64,000 nt of DNA from Kribbella qitaiheensis (GTDB lineage: Bacteria > Actinomycetota > Actinomycetes > Propionibacteriales > Kribbellaceae), in NCBI RefSeq assembly GCF_014217565.1, contig NZ_CP043661.1, forward strand, positions 1,426,001-1,490,000, given 5' to 3'. Shown here piece after piece: positions 1 through 8,859 of the stretch (the stretch's first letter is position 1; each line of letters starts with the position of its first letter). A program made the position numbers and the translations under genes. The notes beneath the pieces are model-generated. The model did no database searches and had not been told where the DNA came from. It worked only from the letters and a program-made list of their open reading frames with translations.

Positions 1-182
1 GCGTCGTACGACGCATGCCTGTTGGCGATGCCGAACTTGTCGGCGAAGGTGGTGGCGGAGTCCATGCTTCGGCTGCCGACCGCGACCACCTCGTTGGTGG
101 TCGAGGACGGAACCTGACCTGCGAACCGGGAAGCGATGTTGCCGGTGCCGAGGATTCCCCAGCGGAGCTTGGTGGAAGACAA
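1..182 (-). CDS. Gfo/Idh/MocA-family NAD(P)-dependent oxidoreductase, N-terminal part
   Basis: The gene runs off the left edge, so only about 60 N-terminal residues are present. They start at a TTG (180-182) with an AGGGG ribosome-binding site about nine bases upstream. The reading begins with KLRWGILGTGNIASRF, the Rossmann GxGxxA dinucleotide-binding motif of Gfo/Idh/MocA sugar dehydrogenases, followed by EVVAVGSRS. It lies 46 bases downstream of the MalG-type permease on the same strand and is probably the last visible gene of that importer operon, oxidising an imported sugar or polyol. The substrate cannot be told from this fragment. Confidence 0.8.
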   Translation of the reverse strand, partial: MSSTKLRWGILGTGNIASRFAGQVPSSTTNEVVAVGSRSMDSATTFADKFGIANRHASYD

Positions 183-228
183 GAGGTTGTTCCCCTAAAA
201 GAAGGCGCGGGCAGGGTCAGAACTGCGG

Positions 229-1056
229 TCAGAACTTCATGGCGCCGGCGGCGATGTCGGCGATGAAGTGGCGGCCACCGATGATGAAGACACCGATCAA
301 GGGGATCACGCTCATCAGCGCTCCCGCCATCACCATGCTGTAGTCGGTGCCGTACACACCGTTCAGCTGCTGCAGGGCGACCTGCAGGGTGAGCTTGTTC
401 GGGTCCGTCATCACTATCAACGGCCACAGGTAGTCGTTCCAGACGTTGATGAAGGTGAAGATGCCCAGGAACGCCAGCCCGGGCCGCAGTACGGGGAGTC
501 CGACGGTGAGGTACTGCCGGAAGAAGCCGGCGCCGTCGACCTTGGCGGCGGAGATGAGCTCGTCGGGGATCGCGCCCTTGGCGTACTGGCGCATCCAGAA
601 GATGCCGAACGCGTTCGCGGCGCCCGGGATGATGAGCGCCTTCAGCGACCCGATCCAGCCGAACTCGGCCAGTGTCACGAACTGCGGCACCAGCGCCAGC
701 TGGGTCGGGATCATGAACGTCGCCAGCAGCACCCCGAAGAGCATGTCGCGGCCGGGGAACTCGTACTTCGCGAACGCGAACGCCGCGAGCGAGTCGAAGA
801 AGAGCACCAGCACGGTCACGCCCAGGGACGCGACCAACGTGATCAGCATCGCGCCGAAGAAGTCGATGTTGTCCAGCACGTGCCCCATGTTCTCGAACAG
901 GTGCGAGCCGACCACCAGCTTCGGCGGGTAGGCGAAGATGTCCGGCGTGGTGTTCGAGGCCATCACCAGCATCCAGTAGAACGGGAAGATCGAGACGACC
1001 ACCCCGAACATCAGTACGACATGACCGACGACGGTCCGGACTCGTTCAGTGCGCAT
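229..1056 (-). CDS. Carbohydrate ABC transporter permease, MalG type
   Basis: This is a 275-residue integral membrane protein of the binding-protein-dependent inner-membrane component family. It has an N-terminal membrane segment (about residues 8-30), further segments after residue 70, and the EAA-like cytoplasmic loop near residues 165-185 (ISAAKVDGAGFFRQY) that docks the ATPase. It overlaps the upstream MalF-type permease by 11 bases, so the two are probably translationally coupled and form the heterodimeric channel of a sugar importer. No ATPase is encoded in the cassette. In actinobacteria such importers often share a multitasking MsiK-type ATPase encoded elsewhere, which is an inference here. 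Substrate is unknown. Confidence 0.9.
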   Translation of the reverse strand: MRTERVRTVVGHVVLMFGVVVSIFPFYWMLVMASNTTPDIFAYPPKLVVGSHLFENMGHVLDNIDFFGAMLITLVASLGVTVLVLFFDSLAAFAFAKYEFPGRDMLFGVLLATFMIPTQLALVPQFVTLAEFGWIGSLKALIIPGAANAFGIFWMRQYAKGAIPDELISAAKVDGAGFFRQYLTVGLPVLRPGLAFLGIFTFINVWNDYLWPLIVMTDPNKLTLQVALQQLNGVYGTDYSMVMAGALMSVIPLIGVFIIGGRHFIADIAAGAMKF

Positions 1057-2098
1057 CGGCGTGCTCCTTCCCGGCGGTCTGACTGTCGGCTGCGGCTTTC
1101 TCGGCGGCGATCTTGCGGTTCGCGCGGCGGCGGACCCGGCTGGTGATCCGGTCGTCGTCGCCGCCCCCGATCAGTCGCCAGTTGATCACCGAGAACAGCA
1201 CGATCAGGATGAACAGCGCCCAGCCGATCGCGGCCCCGTAGCCGAACTGGTTCTTGCCGAACGCGCTGTCGTACAGGTAGGAGACGATCGTCAGTCCACC
1301 GTCACCGGGCCCGCCGATCGCGCCGCTGCTGCCGAACAGCACCTGCGACTCGGTGAAGATCTGCAGACCGCCGATCGTCGAGGTGACCGCGGTGAACAGG
1401 ATCACCGGCCGCAGCAACGGCACGGTGATCCGCCAGAACATCTGCCGCGACGAGGCGCCGTCGACCTTGGCCGCCTCGTAGATGTCGGACGAGATGGCCT
1501 GCAGCCCGGCCAGGAAGATGATCGCGTTGTAGCCGGTCCAGCGCCACGCGACGATGCTGGCGATCGCGATCTTGATCCCCCACGGCTGGCTGAGCCATTC
1601 GATCTTGTCCAGCCCGATCGACTGCAGGAACGCGTTCAGCAGGCCGAAGTTGTTGCTGAAGATCGAACCGAAGACCATCGTGACGGCGACCACCGAGGTG
1701 ATGTTCGGGATGAAGTACGCGATCCGGTAGAAGCTGCGGAACCGCGTCGCGTTGTGCAACGCGTTCGCGATCACCAGGGCCAGCAGCAGCATCGGAACGG
1801 TCGAGATCACCCAGATGAGCAGGGTGTTGGTGATCGACTTCCAGAAGCTCGGGTCGGTGAGCAGGTAGCTGTACTGCTCCAGCCCGACCCACTTCAGCTG
1901 GCCGATCCCGTCCCACGAATGGAGCGACAGCCAGATCGAGAACAGCACCGGGAAGGCGCCGAAGATCGCGAACAGGATGAAGAACGGCGAGACGGCGGCG
2001 TACTGCGGCATCGCCTGCCGGAACCGGTTCGGCGGTCCGTCGGGAGTGTTCGCGCTCACATCCGTCGCCGGCCGACCAACTGTCTGACTGACGGCCAT
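1046..2098 (-). CDS. Carbohydrate ABC transporter permease, MalF type
   Basis: A 350-residue permease with a hydrophilic N-terminus of about 35 residues, a first membrane segment near residues 36-57 and six predicted segments overall. The EAA loop is visible near residues 205-225 (IYEAAKVDGASSRQMFWRIT). It lies directly behind the solute-binding protein, one base after that gene's stop, and overlaps the MalG-type permease. Its C-terminal tail is basic and then acidic (about residues 310-350), which is common in actinobacterial MalF homologues. It forms one half of the membrane channel for a sugar or oligosaccharide. Confidence 0.9.
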   Translation of the reverse strand: MAVSQTVGRPATDVSANTPDGPPNRFRQAMPQYAAVSPFFILFAIFGAFPVLFSIWLSLHSWDGIGQLKWVGLEQYSYLLTDPSFWKSITNTLLIWVISTVPMLLLALVIANALHNATRFRSFYRIAYFIPNITSVVAVTMVFGSIFSNNFGLLNAFLQSIGLDKIEWLSQPWGIKIAIASIVAWRWTGYNAIIFLAGLQAISSDIYEAAKVDGASSRQMFWRITVPLLRPVILFTAVTSTIGGLQIFTESQVLFGSSGAIGGPGDGGLTIVSYLYDSAFGKNQFGYGAAIGWALFILIVLFSVINWRLIGGGDDDRITSRVRRRANRKIAAEKAAADSQTAGKEHADAH

Positions 2099-2099
2099 C

Positions 2100-3380
2100 T
2101 CAGATCGCCCCTGCCCTGGTGAGTTCGCGGGTGATCTGGTGCTGCGCGTCCTTCCAGGCCTGATCGGACGACTTGCTGCCGATCTCGACGTTGACCAGTT
2201 CGTTCGACAACGGGTTACCGATGATCGTGTCGTAGGGGCTGAAGTAGGCCCCCGGGTACTTCTTCGCCGACTCGGCGAAGACGTCGACGATCCGCTGGCC
2301 GCCGAAGAACGGGTCGGGCGCGGTCAGCCGGGAGTCTGTGTAGCTGGCCGGGGTGGAGGGGAAGAGCACCGGGTCGAGGAAGGACTCCGCCTGGTTCTTC
2401 GCCGACTCCAGCCAGGTGATGAAAGCGAACGCGGCCTCGGGATCCTTGCAGTACTTGGTGATCGCGAGGAAGGAACCCCCGCGGTTACCGGGACCGCCGG
2501 GCGCCGGCGTGACCCGCCACAGGCCTTTCGTCTTCGGTGCGGCGTTCTTCGGACCCAACTGGGCCCACCAGACCGCCCCGATGAAGGCGACCAGCTTGCC
2601 GTTGGTGACGACGGCGTTGGCGTCGGTGCTGCCCGACTGGGCGTTGGCCGACAGGCCTTCCTTGACGACCCGGACGGCCAGGTCCCAGGCCTGCCTGATG
2701 TGGTCGGCGTCGCCGATGTACTGCCCTGCCGCGGTCATGTAGCGCTTCGGCAACTGGGCCAGCGCGTAGCTGAAGATCGAGGTGATGTTGTCGGTGATGG
2801 CCGAGCCGGGCACCGCCTGCTTGAGCTTCTTGCCGAGCTGGATGTAGCTGTCCCAGTCCGGCGCCGCGGCCGCCACGTCGGCCGGCTCGGTGGGCAGGCC
2901 GGCCTTCTCGAAGATGTCGCGCCGGTAGAACAGCGCGGTCGGGCCGGTGTCCATCGGGAAGGCCAACATCTTGTTCTCGGGGGTGATGCCGAGCTTCCAC
3001 TTCCAGGGCAGGAAGTCGGCCTCCACCTTGTCGGCGCCCAGCTCGCGCAGATCGTGGAACTGGTCCGCGTTCGGGAAGTAGGTGGCGACGTCGTCGTTGA
3101 TCCCGATGATGTCCGGCACCAGCGACTTGCCGGCCAGCGAGGTCAGCACCTTCGTCTTGTAGTCGCCGCCGATCCGGGTCATCGCCAGCTTCTTGCCGGC
3201 GCCCGGGATGCCCTTCTCCGCCGTCGCGATCAGCGAGTCGTTCACCGATCCGGTCCAGCACCACATGCTCAGCTCGTCGGCAGCGCCGAGCGAGCTGCGC
3301 GAGCCGCACCCGGTCAGACCGGCGGCCGCGGCCGCACCTCCTGCGCCGAGGGCCAGGAACTTTCGTCTGCTCACTGCCAT
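2100..3380 (-). CDS. Extracellular solute-binding lipoprotein of sugar ABC transporter
   Basis: About 426 residues, family 1 solute-binding protein. The N-terminus MAVSRRKFLALGAGG carries a twin-arginine motif (SRRKF), then a hydrophobic stretch and a lipobox (LTGCGS), so it is probably a Tat-exported, lipid-anchored sugar receptor. The start at 3380 is preferred over 3392 because GAGG lies about seven bases upstream of it. It is the first gene of a four-gene operon (binding protein, two permeases, dehydrogenase). Two inverted repeats sit in its promoter region (3424-3471). The ligand cannot be inferred from sequence alone. Confidence 0.9.
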   Translation of the reverse strand: MAVSRRKFLALGAGGAAAAAGLTGCGSRSSLGAADELSMWCWTGSVNDSLIATAEKGIPGAGKKLAMTRIGGDYKTKVLTSLAGKSLVPDIIGINDDVATYFPNADQFHDLRELGADKVEADFLPWKWKLGITPENKMLAFPMDTGPTALFYRRDIFEKAGLPTEPADVAAAAPDWDSYIQLGKKLKQAVPGSAITDNITSIFSYALAQLPKRYMTAAGQYIGDADHIRQAWDLAVRVVKEGLSANAQSGSTDANAVVTNGKLVAFIGAVWWAQLGPKNAAPKTKGLWRVTPAPGGPGNRGGSFLAITKYCKDPEAAFAFITWLESAKNQAESFLDPVLFPSTPASYTDSRLTAPDPFFGGQRIVDVFAESAKKYPGAYFSPYDTIIGNPLSNELVNVEIGSKSSDQAWKDAQHQITRELTRAGAI

Positions 3381-3423
3381 GGACTGCCTCACCTACACCT
3401 TCGCACTGCTACCGGGAGGGGCA

Positions 3424-3471
3424 TTTCGCGATGTTCGTTTGCGCGAAAACTTGTCTACAAATGTTCAGACA
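3424..3471. promoter_or_regulatory. Two inverted repeats upstream of the sugar importer operon
   Basis: TTTCGCG (3424-3430) and CGCGAAA (3442-3448) form a perfect 7-bp inverted repeat with an 11-base spacer. Next to it TGTCT (3452-3456) and AGACA (3467-3471) form a second one with a 10-base spacer. Both lie in the AT-richer gap in front of the binding-protein gene and are good candidates for operators. The cognate regulator is not certain; the nearest sugar regulator is the ROK gene at 6006. Confidence 0.5.
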
Positions 3472-3580
3472 TAGATAAGGTAAGCGCATACCAACTGAAC
3501 CGGTCAAGGGCTCGTCTTGCGACCTGACCGCTTCTGGACCATCCCGGTACCTACCAGAGTTCGCCTGATTGGATAGCTGC

Positions 3581-4207
3581 ATGCCGACCCCCGTGATCGA
3601 CACCGTCCTGTTCGATGCCGATGGAGTGATCCAGCGGCCCACGGTCGACTGGCGCATCGAGCTGGCGACCTTCATCCGGCCCGACCAGTCGGCCGAGGAG
3701 TTCATCCTCGACCTGATGGCCGCCGAGCAGCCGTCGATCCGTGGCGAAGGCGACTTCCGCGTGGCAGTGGCCGAAGTACTGGCGCGCTGGGGATCGGCCA
3801 CCCCGATCGAGGACGCCATGCAGCCATGGCGCTGGTTCGAGGCCGAGCCGGTCGTGGTCGACCTGATCCAGCAGCTCCGTAAGGCGGGGATCGGTTGCCA
3901 CCTGGCGACGAACCAGCAGGCCTACCGCCGGATGATCATGCACGACGAGCGGCACTACGGCGACTGGTTCGACCAGACCTTCTACTCCTGCGATCTCGGC
4001 GTGGCCAAGCCGGACCCGGCGTACTTCCACGCGATCCTGGACACCGTCGGCAAGCAGGGCTCGTCCACGCTCTTCATCGACGACAACGAGCGCAACATCA
4101 AAGGCGCCCTGACCGCGGGCCTGCATGCCGAGCTCTACGACCTGTCCGAAGGCACGGACGCCTTGCGTGACCTGTTGGCCCGCTACGGACTCCCGACCTC
4201 AGCCTGA
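3581..4207 (+). CDS. HAD-superfamily hydrolase
   Basis: About 208 residues. Motif I is VLFDADGVI near residues 8-16 with the nucleophile Asp and the +2 Asp; CHLATNQ near residue 108 is motif II; GVAKPDPAYF near 145 gives the motif III Lys; and LFIDDNERN near 166 is the motif IV acid pair. This is the haloacid-dehalogenase-like phosphatase pattern (subfamily IA variant). A TTG twelve bases upstream (3569) is an alternative start. The 3' end overlaps the convergent MFS gene by 25 bases. The likely role is dephosphorylation of a sugar or small metabolite; the substrate is unknown. Confidence 0.8.
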   Translation: MPTPVIDTVLFDADGVIQRPTVDWRIELATFIRPDQSAEEFILDLMAAEQPSIRGEGDFRVAVAEVLARWGSATPIEDAMQPWRWFEAEPVVVDLIQQLRKAGIGCHLATNQQAYRRMIMHDERHYGDWFDQTFYSCDLGVAKPDPAYFHAILDTVGKQGSSTLFIDDNERNIKGALTAGLHAELYDLSEGTDALRDLLARYGLPTSA

Positions 4208-5338
4208 GCTCGTACGGCGGTCTGCGGGCGGGCCGGTCGTAGTGGCCGGCTGATCAGGAACAGCACGAGCAGCAGCGGAAGCGTGATCAGGAAGGCCTTG
4301 CTGAGGTCGACCACCGTTGCCAGCGCGGCCAGGATGGTCGGCGCGGCGAGAATCGCGGTCGCCGAGGCGAGCGCACCCAAGGCCGCCAGCCGGACCGGCC
4401 GGATGCCAGGCGTGGCGACGAGCGCGGCGATGGTCAGCGGGTAGAGCGGCGCGACGCCCAGGCCGGCCAGCAGCAGTCCGGTGACGACAAGTGCGGGCGA
4501 GCCGAACAAGCTCACCAAGAGGCAACCGCTGAGTGCCAGCAACCCGGGCCGGGACCAACGGAGCCCAGCCGCGGAAGTGGATCGGCCCGATCGACCGTCC
4601 GACCGCCATCCCGATCGGGAACGCACTACCCAGCAGGGCCGCGATCGCGATTGCCAGGCCGGCGTCCACCAGCCGGGCCACGGACCACACCACGAAACAG
4701 AACTCGACCGCCACGGCCAGCACCACTCGCGACCAGCCGCGGAACGCACTGAGCCACGGTGACCCCTCCCCCGCCGGGGTCGAATCCAGGCTCTGCCCAG
4801 CTCTCGCCGGGGCCGCGATCACGATCAGAACGAGGAAAGCGGGTACCGCGAGCAGCATCGCCAGACGACCGGTAGGACCGAGCGAGTCGAGCCCGCCGAT
4901 GGCCAGCGGCGCCAGGATGCCCGTCGCACTGCCGACCGCGTTCACCTTCGTCAGCCGAGCCGCTGCTGTCGGCCCACTCAGCAGCAGGGGTGCGAGCAAG
5001 ACCAGCAGCGCTCCACCAAGACCGATCAGCAGTCCACCGGTCACCGCAGTGATGAAGCTGGGCGCCACAGCGACCAGGACCGCTCCCAGCGCGCAGACTA
5101 GGGCGCCACCTCGTAGTACGGCCGTGATCGCGCCGGTGCGGAGCAGGATCGGTCCGAGGAAGGCGATGATCAGCAGACCGAGGGCGAAGGCAGAGGGCAG
5201 CAGGGCGAGCCGGCCGGCTGGCTCGTCGAGGTCACGAGCCAGTACGGCGACGCAGGCGCCGAGGCCGCCCAGTAGGAAGCCCAAGGCCGCTAGCGCCAGG
5301 CCGACCTCCAGCTCGACCCGGCGGGCGCTGCTACTCAT
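4183..5338 (-). CDS. MFS transporter (reading frame interrupted by +1 base)
   Basis: A 384-residue major-facilitator protein when one base is removed. Residues 1 to about 265 read in one frame (hydrophobic segments up to PIHFRGWAPLVPA) and the rest in the next frame (GLLALSGCLLVSLFGSP to the end). The switch falls at a GGCCCGGG run (complement of 4543-4550); reading GGCCGGG restores one protein and the total length minus one is a multiple of three. It overlaps the start of the HAD gene at 5331 by eight bases, so the two are probably one operon. The transported substrate is unknown. Either a sequencing error or a pseudogene. Confidence 0.7.
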
Positions 5339-5957
5339 GGGCTCGTTGGTCGAGCAGTGCGGCGAGTTGGTGCAGGTCGGTGAGATTCACGTCGCCGGAC
5401 AAGCCCTTCAAGGCGGCCGTGATCGCACCTGCGGCCCGTCCCGCCTGCAGTCCGACCTCGGCGTCCTCCACGACCAGACACGAGGTGGGCGAGGTCTCCA
5501 GCAACTCGGCCGCGCGCAGGTAGCCCTCGGGATCGGGCTTGCCCTTGCTGATGTCCTCGACGGTCACCAGGACAGGTGGGTCGATCCCAGCCGCACCGAG
5601 GCGGGCCTTGGCCAACTGGCGGTCCGCGCTGGTCACCACCGCCCAGGGCAGTCCCAGCTGCTTGATGGTGGCGAGCACTTCGGCGGCGCCGGGCGCGGCG
5701 GAGACGTCCGAGAGATCGTCGTACTGGAGTTCCAGTTGGCGGTTCGCGGCCTTGCTGCGGGCGGGCTCCTCGATACCGGGGAGCATCCGGTCGACGGTGG
5801 ACTCGGCCGGGCTGCCGTGCGCGATGGCGAGCACTGCCGTCGCGTCGACGCCGTACTCATGAGCCCAGGTCGTCCAGGCCCGCTCGACCGCCTCGTCCGA
5901 CGTGACCAGCGTGCCGTCCATGTCGAACAACACGGCCCGCACCTGTAGCAGCTCCAT
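5331..5957 (-). CDS. HAD-superfamily phosphatase (beta-phosphoglucomutase-like)
   Basis: About 208 residues from ATG 5957, which has GGAGG five bases upstream; an ATG at 5969 is an alternative. Motif I is AVLFDMDGTLV with the DxD nucleophile pair, WAVVTSA is motif II, KGKPDPEGYL motif III, and CLVVEDAEVGLQAG motif IV. The four-helix cap between motifs I and II fits subfamily IA enzymes such as phosphoglycolate or sugar phosphatases. It is the first gene of a two-gene unit with the MFS transporter and is divergent from the ROK regulator at 6006, which may control it. Confidence 0.82.
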   Translation of the reverse strand: MELLQVRAVLFDMDGTLVTSDEAVERAWTTWAHEYGVDATAVLAIAHGSPAESTVDRMLPGIEEPARSKAANRQLELQYDDLSDVSAAPGAAEVLATIKQLGLPWAVVTSADRQLAKARLGAAGIDPPVLVTVEDISKGKPDPEGYLRAAELLETSPTSCLVVEDAEVGLQAGRAAGAITAALKGLSGDVNLTDLHQLAALLDQRAHE

Positions 5958-6005
5958 CGACTCCTCCATTAAACTCGTTCTCCGAGCATAAGGGAGAAGG
6001 TCCCC

Positions 6006-7184
6006 ATGACGGCAAGAGGCAGCGCTATCTCTTCGCGGCGCGGTCGGTGGCAGACAGCAGCCGAGGTACTGAGCTTAGTGGGACGGCAGCCCGGCATTAC
6101 CCGGGCAGCCGTCGCCCGGGAACTGCGGCTGAGCACCAGTTCGGCGACAGAGGTCACTGCGCGACTCCGGGATCTCCGGTTGCTCACTGAGACACCGGCA
6201 CCGAGCCGTGGCCGCGGTAGGCCGACCACTGTGTTGCTGCCGCACCCAGAAGGTCCTCTGGTTCTGGCAGTGAACCTGCGACAGGGCACATGGCGCTCTG
6301 CGGTCGTCTCGCTCGACGGCGCGCTCCACGAGGTAGTGACGACACCGCACCGGAGTAGACAACCGCAGGCGGTGCTGGCGAGCATCCAAGCAGCCGTGGA
6401 GAACACCAAGACGCAGTACGGCGATCGGCTGCGGGTGGTGAGCCTTGCTGTGGCCGGGACCGTCCGGGAGAACCGCCTGATGCAGGCGTCGACGCTGGGC
6501 TGGGACGAGGTGGAGCTGAGCCCGGTGGTCGGCGAGACCGGGCTGACCCTGCTCGCCGGGAACGACGCGACCCTCAGTGGAGTGGCCGAATCGCGCACCG
6601 GCGCTGCTGCAGGCGCCCGTACTGCGTTGCACCTGATCGTCGAGGTCGGCCTGGGCGGCACGCTCATCCTGGACGGGAATCCGGCCAGTGGGGCGACCGG
6701 GGTGGCCGGCGAATACGGTCACATGCCTTTTGGGGACCGATCTTTGCGGTGTCCGTGCGGCGCCAGCGGTTGCTGGGATCTCGACGTCGACGGTCGAGCC
6801 CTGGCACGGCGACTCGGGGAGGACGAGCCCGACGATCCGTTCACCTATGCCGAGTCCGTGTTGCAGCGCACCGATTCCGCTGCCTCGGCCGCCATTGCGC
6901 TCTCGGCGACCGCGCTCGGGTCGGGGATCGCCGGGCTGGTCAACGCGCACGACCCCGACGTCATCACCCTCGGCGGACTGGCCGTCCCCCTCCGCAAGAG
7001 CGCGCCGGATGCCTTCGACACGGCGTACCGGGATGGCCTGATGAGGTTCCATCGCGGCTCTCCCCCACCGATCCTCGACTCCGCCCACGAAGCCGACGGC
7101 GCCCTCCTCGGGGCCGCCGCCCTAGGCCTCGACCACATCACCACCGAGCCGGCCATCGCCACCTGGGCCGAACCCACCCTCTAG
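6006..7184 (+). CDS. ROK-family transcriptional regulator
   Basis: 392 residues. An N-terminal winged helix-turn-helix (about residues 18-75, with ITRAAVARELRLSTSSATEV) precedes a ROK actin-like fold. The ROK zinc motif is partly visible as CPCGASGCWDLDV near residues 248-260, though the second half of the canonical CxCGxxGCxE motif has Asp instead of Glu. The gene is divergent from the HAD/MFS pair and is probably a sugar-responsive repressor of that pair and perhaps of the importer to the left. No kinase DxGxT phosphate loop is obvious at the N-terminal edge of the ROK domain, so a purely regulatory role is likely. Confidence 0.85.
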   Translation: MTARGSAISSRRGRWQTAAEVLSLVGRQPGITRAAVARELRLSTSSATEVTARLRDLRLLTETPAPSRGRGRPTTVLLPHPEGPLVLAVNLRQGTWRSAVVSLDGALHEVVTTPHRSRQPQAVLASIQAAVENTKTQYGDRLRVVSLAVAGTVRENRLMQASTLGWDEVELSPVVGETGLTLLAGNDATLSGVAESRTGAAAGARTALHLIVEVGLGGTLILDGNPASGATGVAGEYGHMPFGDRSLRCPCGASGCWDLDVDGRALARRLGEDEPDDPFTYAESVLQRTDSAASAAIALSATALGSGIAGLVNAHDPDVITLGGLAVPLRKSAPDAFDTAYRDGLMRFHRGSPPPILDSAHEADGALLGAAALGLDHITTEPAIATWAEPTL

Positions 7185-7191
7185 CAAAGGG

Positions 7192-7995
7192 TCAGGCGGG
7201 CGGCGCGCCGCCGGAAGCTCGCGCGGTATCGCTGCCGCTCGCCCCGGCCGAAGGAGCGGGATCGCCCGCCACTCCTCCGTCACCCGCACCAGCGCTCCCG
7301 GCCGGAAGGCCGGCTTCGCCCGCGGCGCCGGTTGCCCCGCCACCGTCCGAGGGGGCGGAATCACCGACCACGCCTTCCCTGAGCTCGCCGTCTGCGGCCT
7401 CGCTGTCAGTTGTTTCGGGCTCGACGGGCTTCGGGGCGGGGATGATCGGGGGTTCCAGTTTTGCCAGGATGGTGATGATGTCCTGGCGGTGGTGCTGGAT
7501 CTCGTGGGCGGTGTGGCGGATCACCCAGCCGAGTGAGCGGGGCGCGCGGACCGGGTAGTTGTAGAGGCCCAGCTTGCCGAGCTCGACCGGCTTCAGGACC
7601 CGGGCCGCGGCACCGAAGTCCTTGGCGTTCTTCATCAGCGCGGCCGCGACCACCATCGGGTCCTGCTGCTCGTACTTCAGCTCCTTCAGCCGCCCGGTCC
7701 GGTCCATCGGCGCGTACACCGGCCGGTCCTCGGCCAGGCACTGCGCGATCCGCGCCCGCTGCGTCTCGAGCACGTCGCGGACGTGGCAGGCGTACTCGAT
7801 CGCCGACCACACCTCCGGCTCCGGCCGCAGCCGGACCACGTTCACGTCCGGCCCGGCCGCCGCCTTCGTCAGCGCCATGCTGCTCTCCGCCGACTGACGG
7901 ATCAGCGTCGTCACGGTGCCCTGTAGGTCACCCGTGTCGTAGTTGAAGCCGCATTCCTGGCACAGTCCGTCCACCGGTGGGCGGCTCGCGTTCAC
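7192..7995 (-). CDS. DinB-family four-helix protein with low-complexity tail
   Basis: 267 residues. An N-terminal [10 protein letters not shown] segment (possible metal site) precedes a DinB/YfiT-like four-helix bundle. Metal-type histidines appear in [10 protein letters not shown] near residue 70 and [12 protein letters not shown] near residue 170. From about residue 200 the protein becomes a Gly/Ala/Pro/Ser-rich tail unlike a folded domain. The start overlaps the end of thiD by four bases (ATGA), so it is translated with the thiamine genes. DinB-fold proteins include thiol-dependent transferases that use mycothiol in actinobacteria; a specific reaction cannot be assigned. Confidence 0.75.
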   Translation of the reverse strand: MNASRPPVDGLCQECGFNYDTGDLQGTVTTLIRQSAESSMALTKAAAGPDVNVVRLRPEPEVWSAIEYACHVRDVLETQRARIAQCLAEDRPVYAPMDRTGRLKELKYEQQDPMVVAAALMKNAKDFGAAARVLKPVELGKLGLYNYPVRAPRSLGWVIRHTAHEIQHHRQDIITILAKLEPPIIPAPKPVEPETTDSEAADGELREGVVGDSAPSDGGGATGAAGEAGLPAGSAGAGDGGVAGDPAPSAGASGSDTARASGGAPPA

Positions 7996-8798
7996 TGATC
8001 ACTCCTGGTTCGAAACTGCCATCCATGGTCCACCGGCCCGATTCCCCCGCCGAGCGCGAACCCGGCGGCAACCGCCCCGCTGATGTAGTCCTTGGCCGCG
8101 CCGACAGCAGCCGGTACGTCGTACCCGCGGGCCAGGTACGCCGCGATCGCACTGGCCAGCGTGCACCCCGTGCCGTGCGTATGGCGGTTGTCGGCCCGCG
8201 GCGCGCTGTACTCGCGACGCACGCCAGGCCCATGCAGTACGTCGACAGCGACCGGCCCGTCGTCATGCCCGCCCTTCACCAGCACCCAGTCGGCGCCAGC
8301 GTCGAGCAAGAGCTTCGCTGCCAACTCCCGATCCTCACCGTTCGTCCCCGCCACCGGGCCGAGCTCGGTGAGGTTGGGCGTCAGCACGGTCGCGAGCGGC
8401 ACGATCTCCTCCCGGACAGCCGCCATCGCATCGGCGGCCAGCAGTGCATCGCCGTGCTTGGAAACCGACACCGGATCGACCACGATCGGTACGCCGGGCG
8501 GCAGCGTCCGCAGCAAGGACGCAACGACTCGCACCATCGCGGTGGAGGCGAGCATCCCCGTCTTCACCGCGTCGACGCCGATGTCGTCCACCACACTGCG
8601 GAACTGGGCCCGCACCTGCTCCTCGGGCAACTCCCAGGCACCCTGTACGCCGAGGCTGTTCTGCGCGGTGATCGCGGTCAGCACGCTCATCCCGTGGACG
8701 CCGTTGGCCAGCATCGACTTCAGATCAGCCTGGATCCCGGCTCCCCCGCCGGAATCCGATCCGGCAATCGTCAGCACCCGCGGCGGCGCGGCGTTCAT
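7992..8798 (-). CDS. thiD: Bifunctional hydroxymethylpyrimidine / phosphomethylpyrimidine kinase
   Basis: 268 residues, the usual length for ThiD. The ribokinase-fold signature [19 protein letters not shown] is at the N-terminus, LVKGGH near residue 180, and the anion-hole motif [19 protein letters not shown] near residues 210-228 with the catalytic Asp/Cys region. ThiD phosphorylates HMP to HMP-PP for thiamine synthesis. It lies 61 bases downstream of thiL on the same strand; in between is a tiny ORF ([11 protein letters not shown]) whose stop overlaps the thiD ATG and might couple the two genes. Assignment is firm. Confidence 0.95.
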   Translation of the reverse strand: MNAAPPRVLTIAGSDSGGGAGIQADLKSMLANGVHGMSVLTAITAQNSLGVQGAWELPEEQVRAQFRSVVDDIGVDAVKTGMLASTAMVRVVASLLRTLPPGVPIVVDPVSVSKHGDALLAADAMAAVREEIVPLATVLTPNLTELGPVAGTNGEDRELAAKLLLDAGADWVLVKGGHDDGPVAVDVLHGPGVRREYSAPRADNRHTHGTGCTLASAIAAYLARGYDVPAAVGAAKDYISGAVAAGFALGGGIGPVDHGWQFRTRSDQ

Positions 8799-8859
8799 GT
8801 CAGCTCCTCACGTCGGCCTGTCACAGCCATTTCCTCACATCGGCCGGGCACGGCCACGG

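Noticed and set aside
8795-8859. Independent small gene between thiL and thiD
   Set aside because: Only an 11-codon frame is possible. It may be a coupling device but cannot be supported as a gene.
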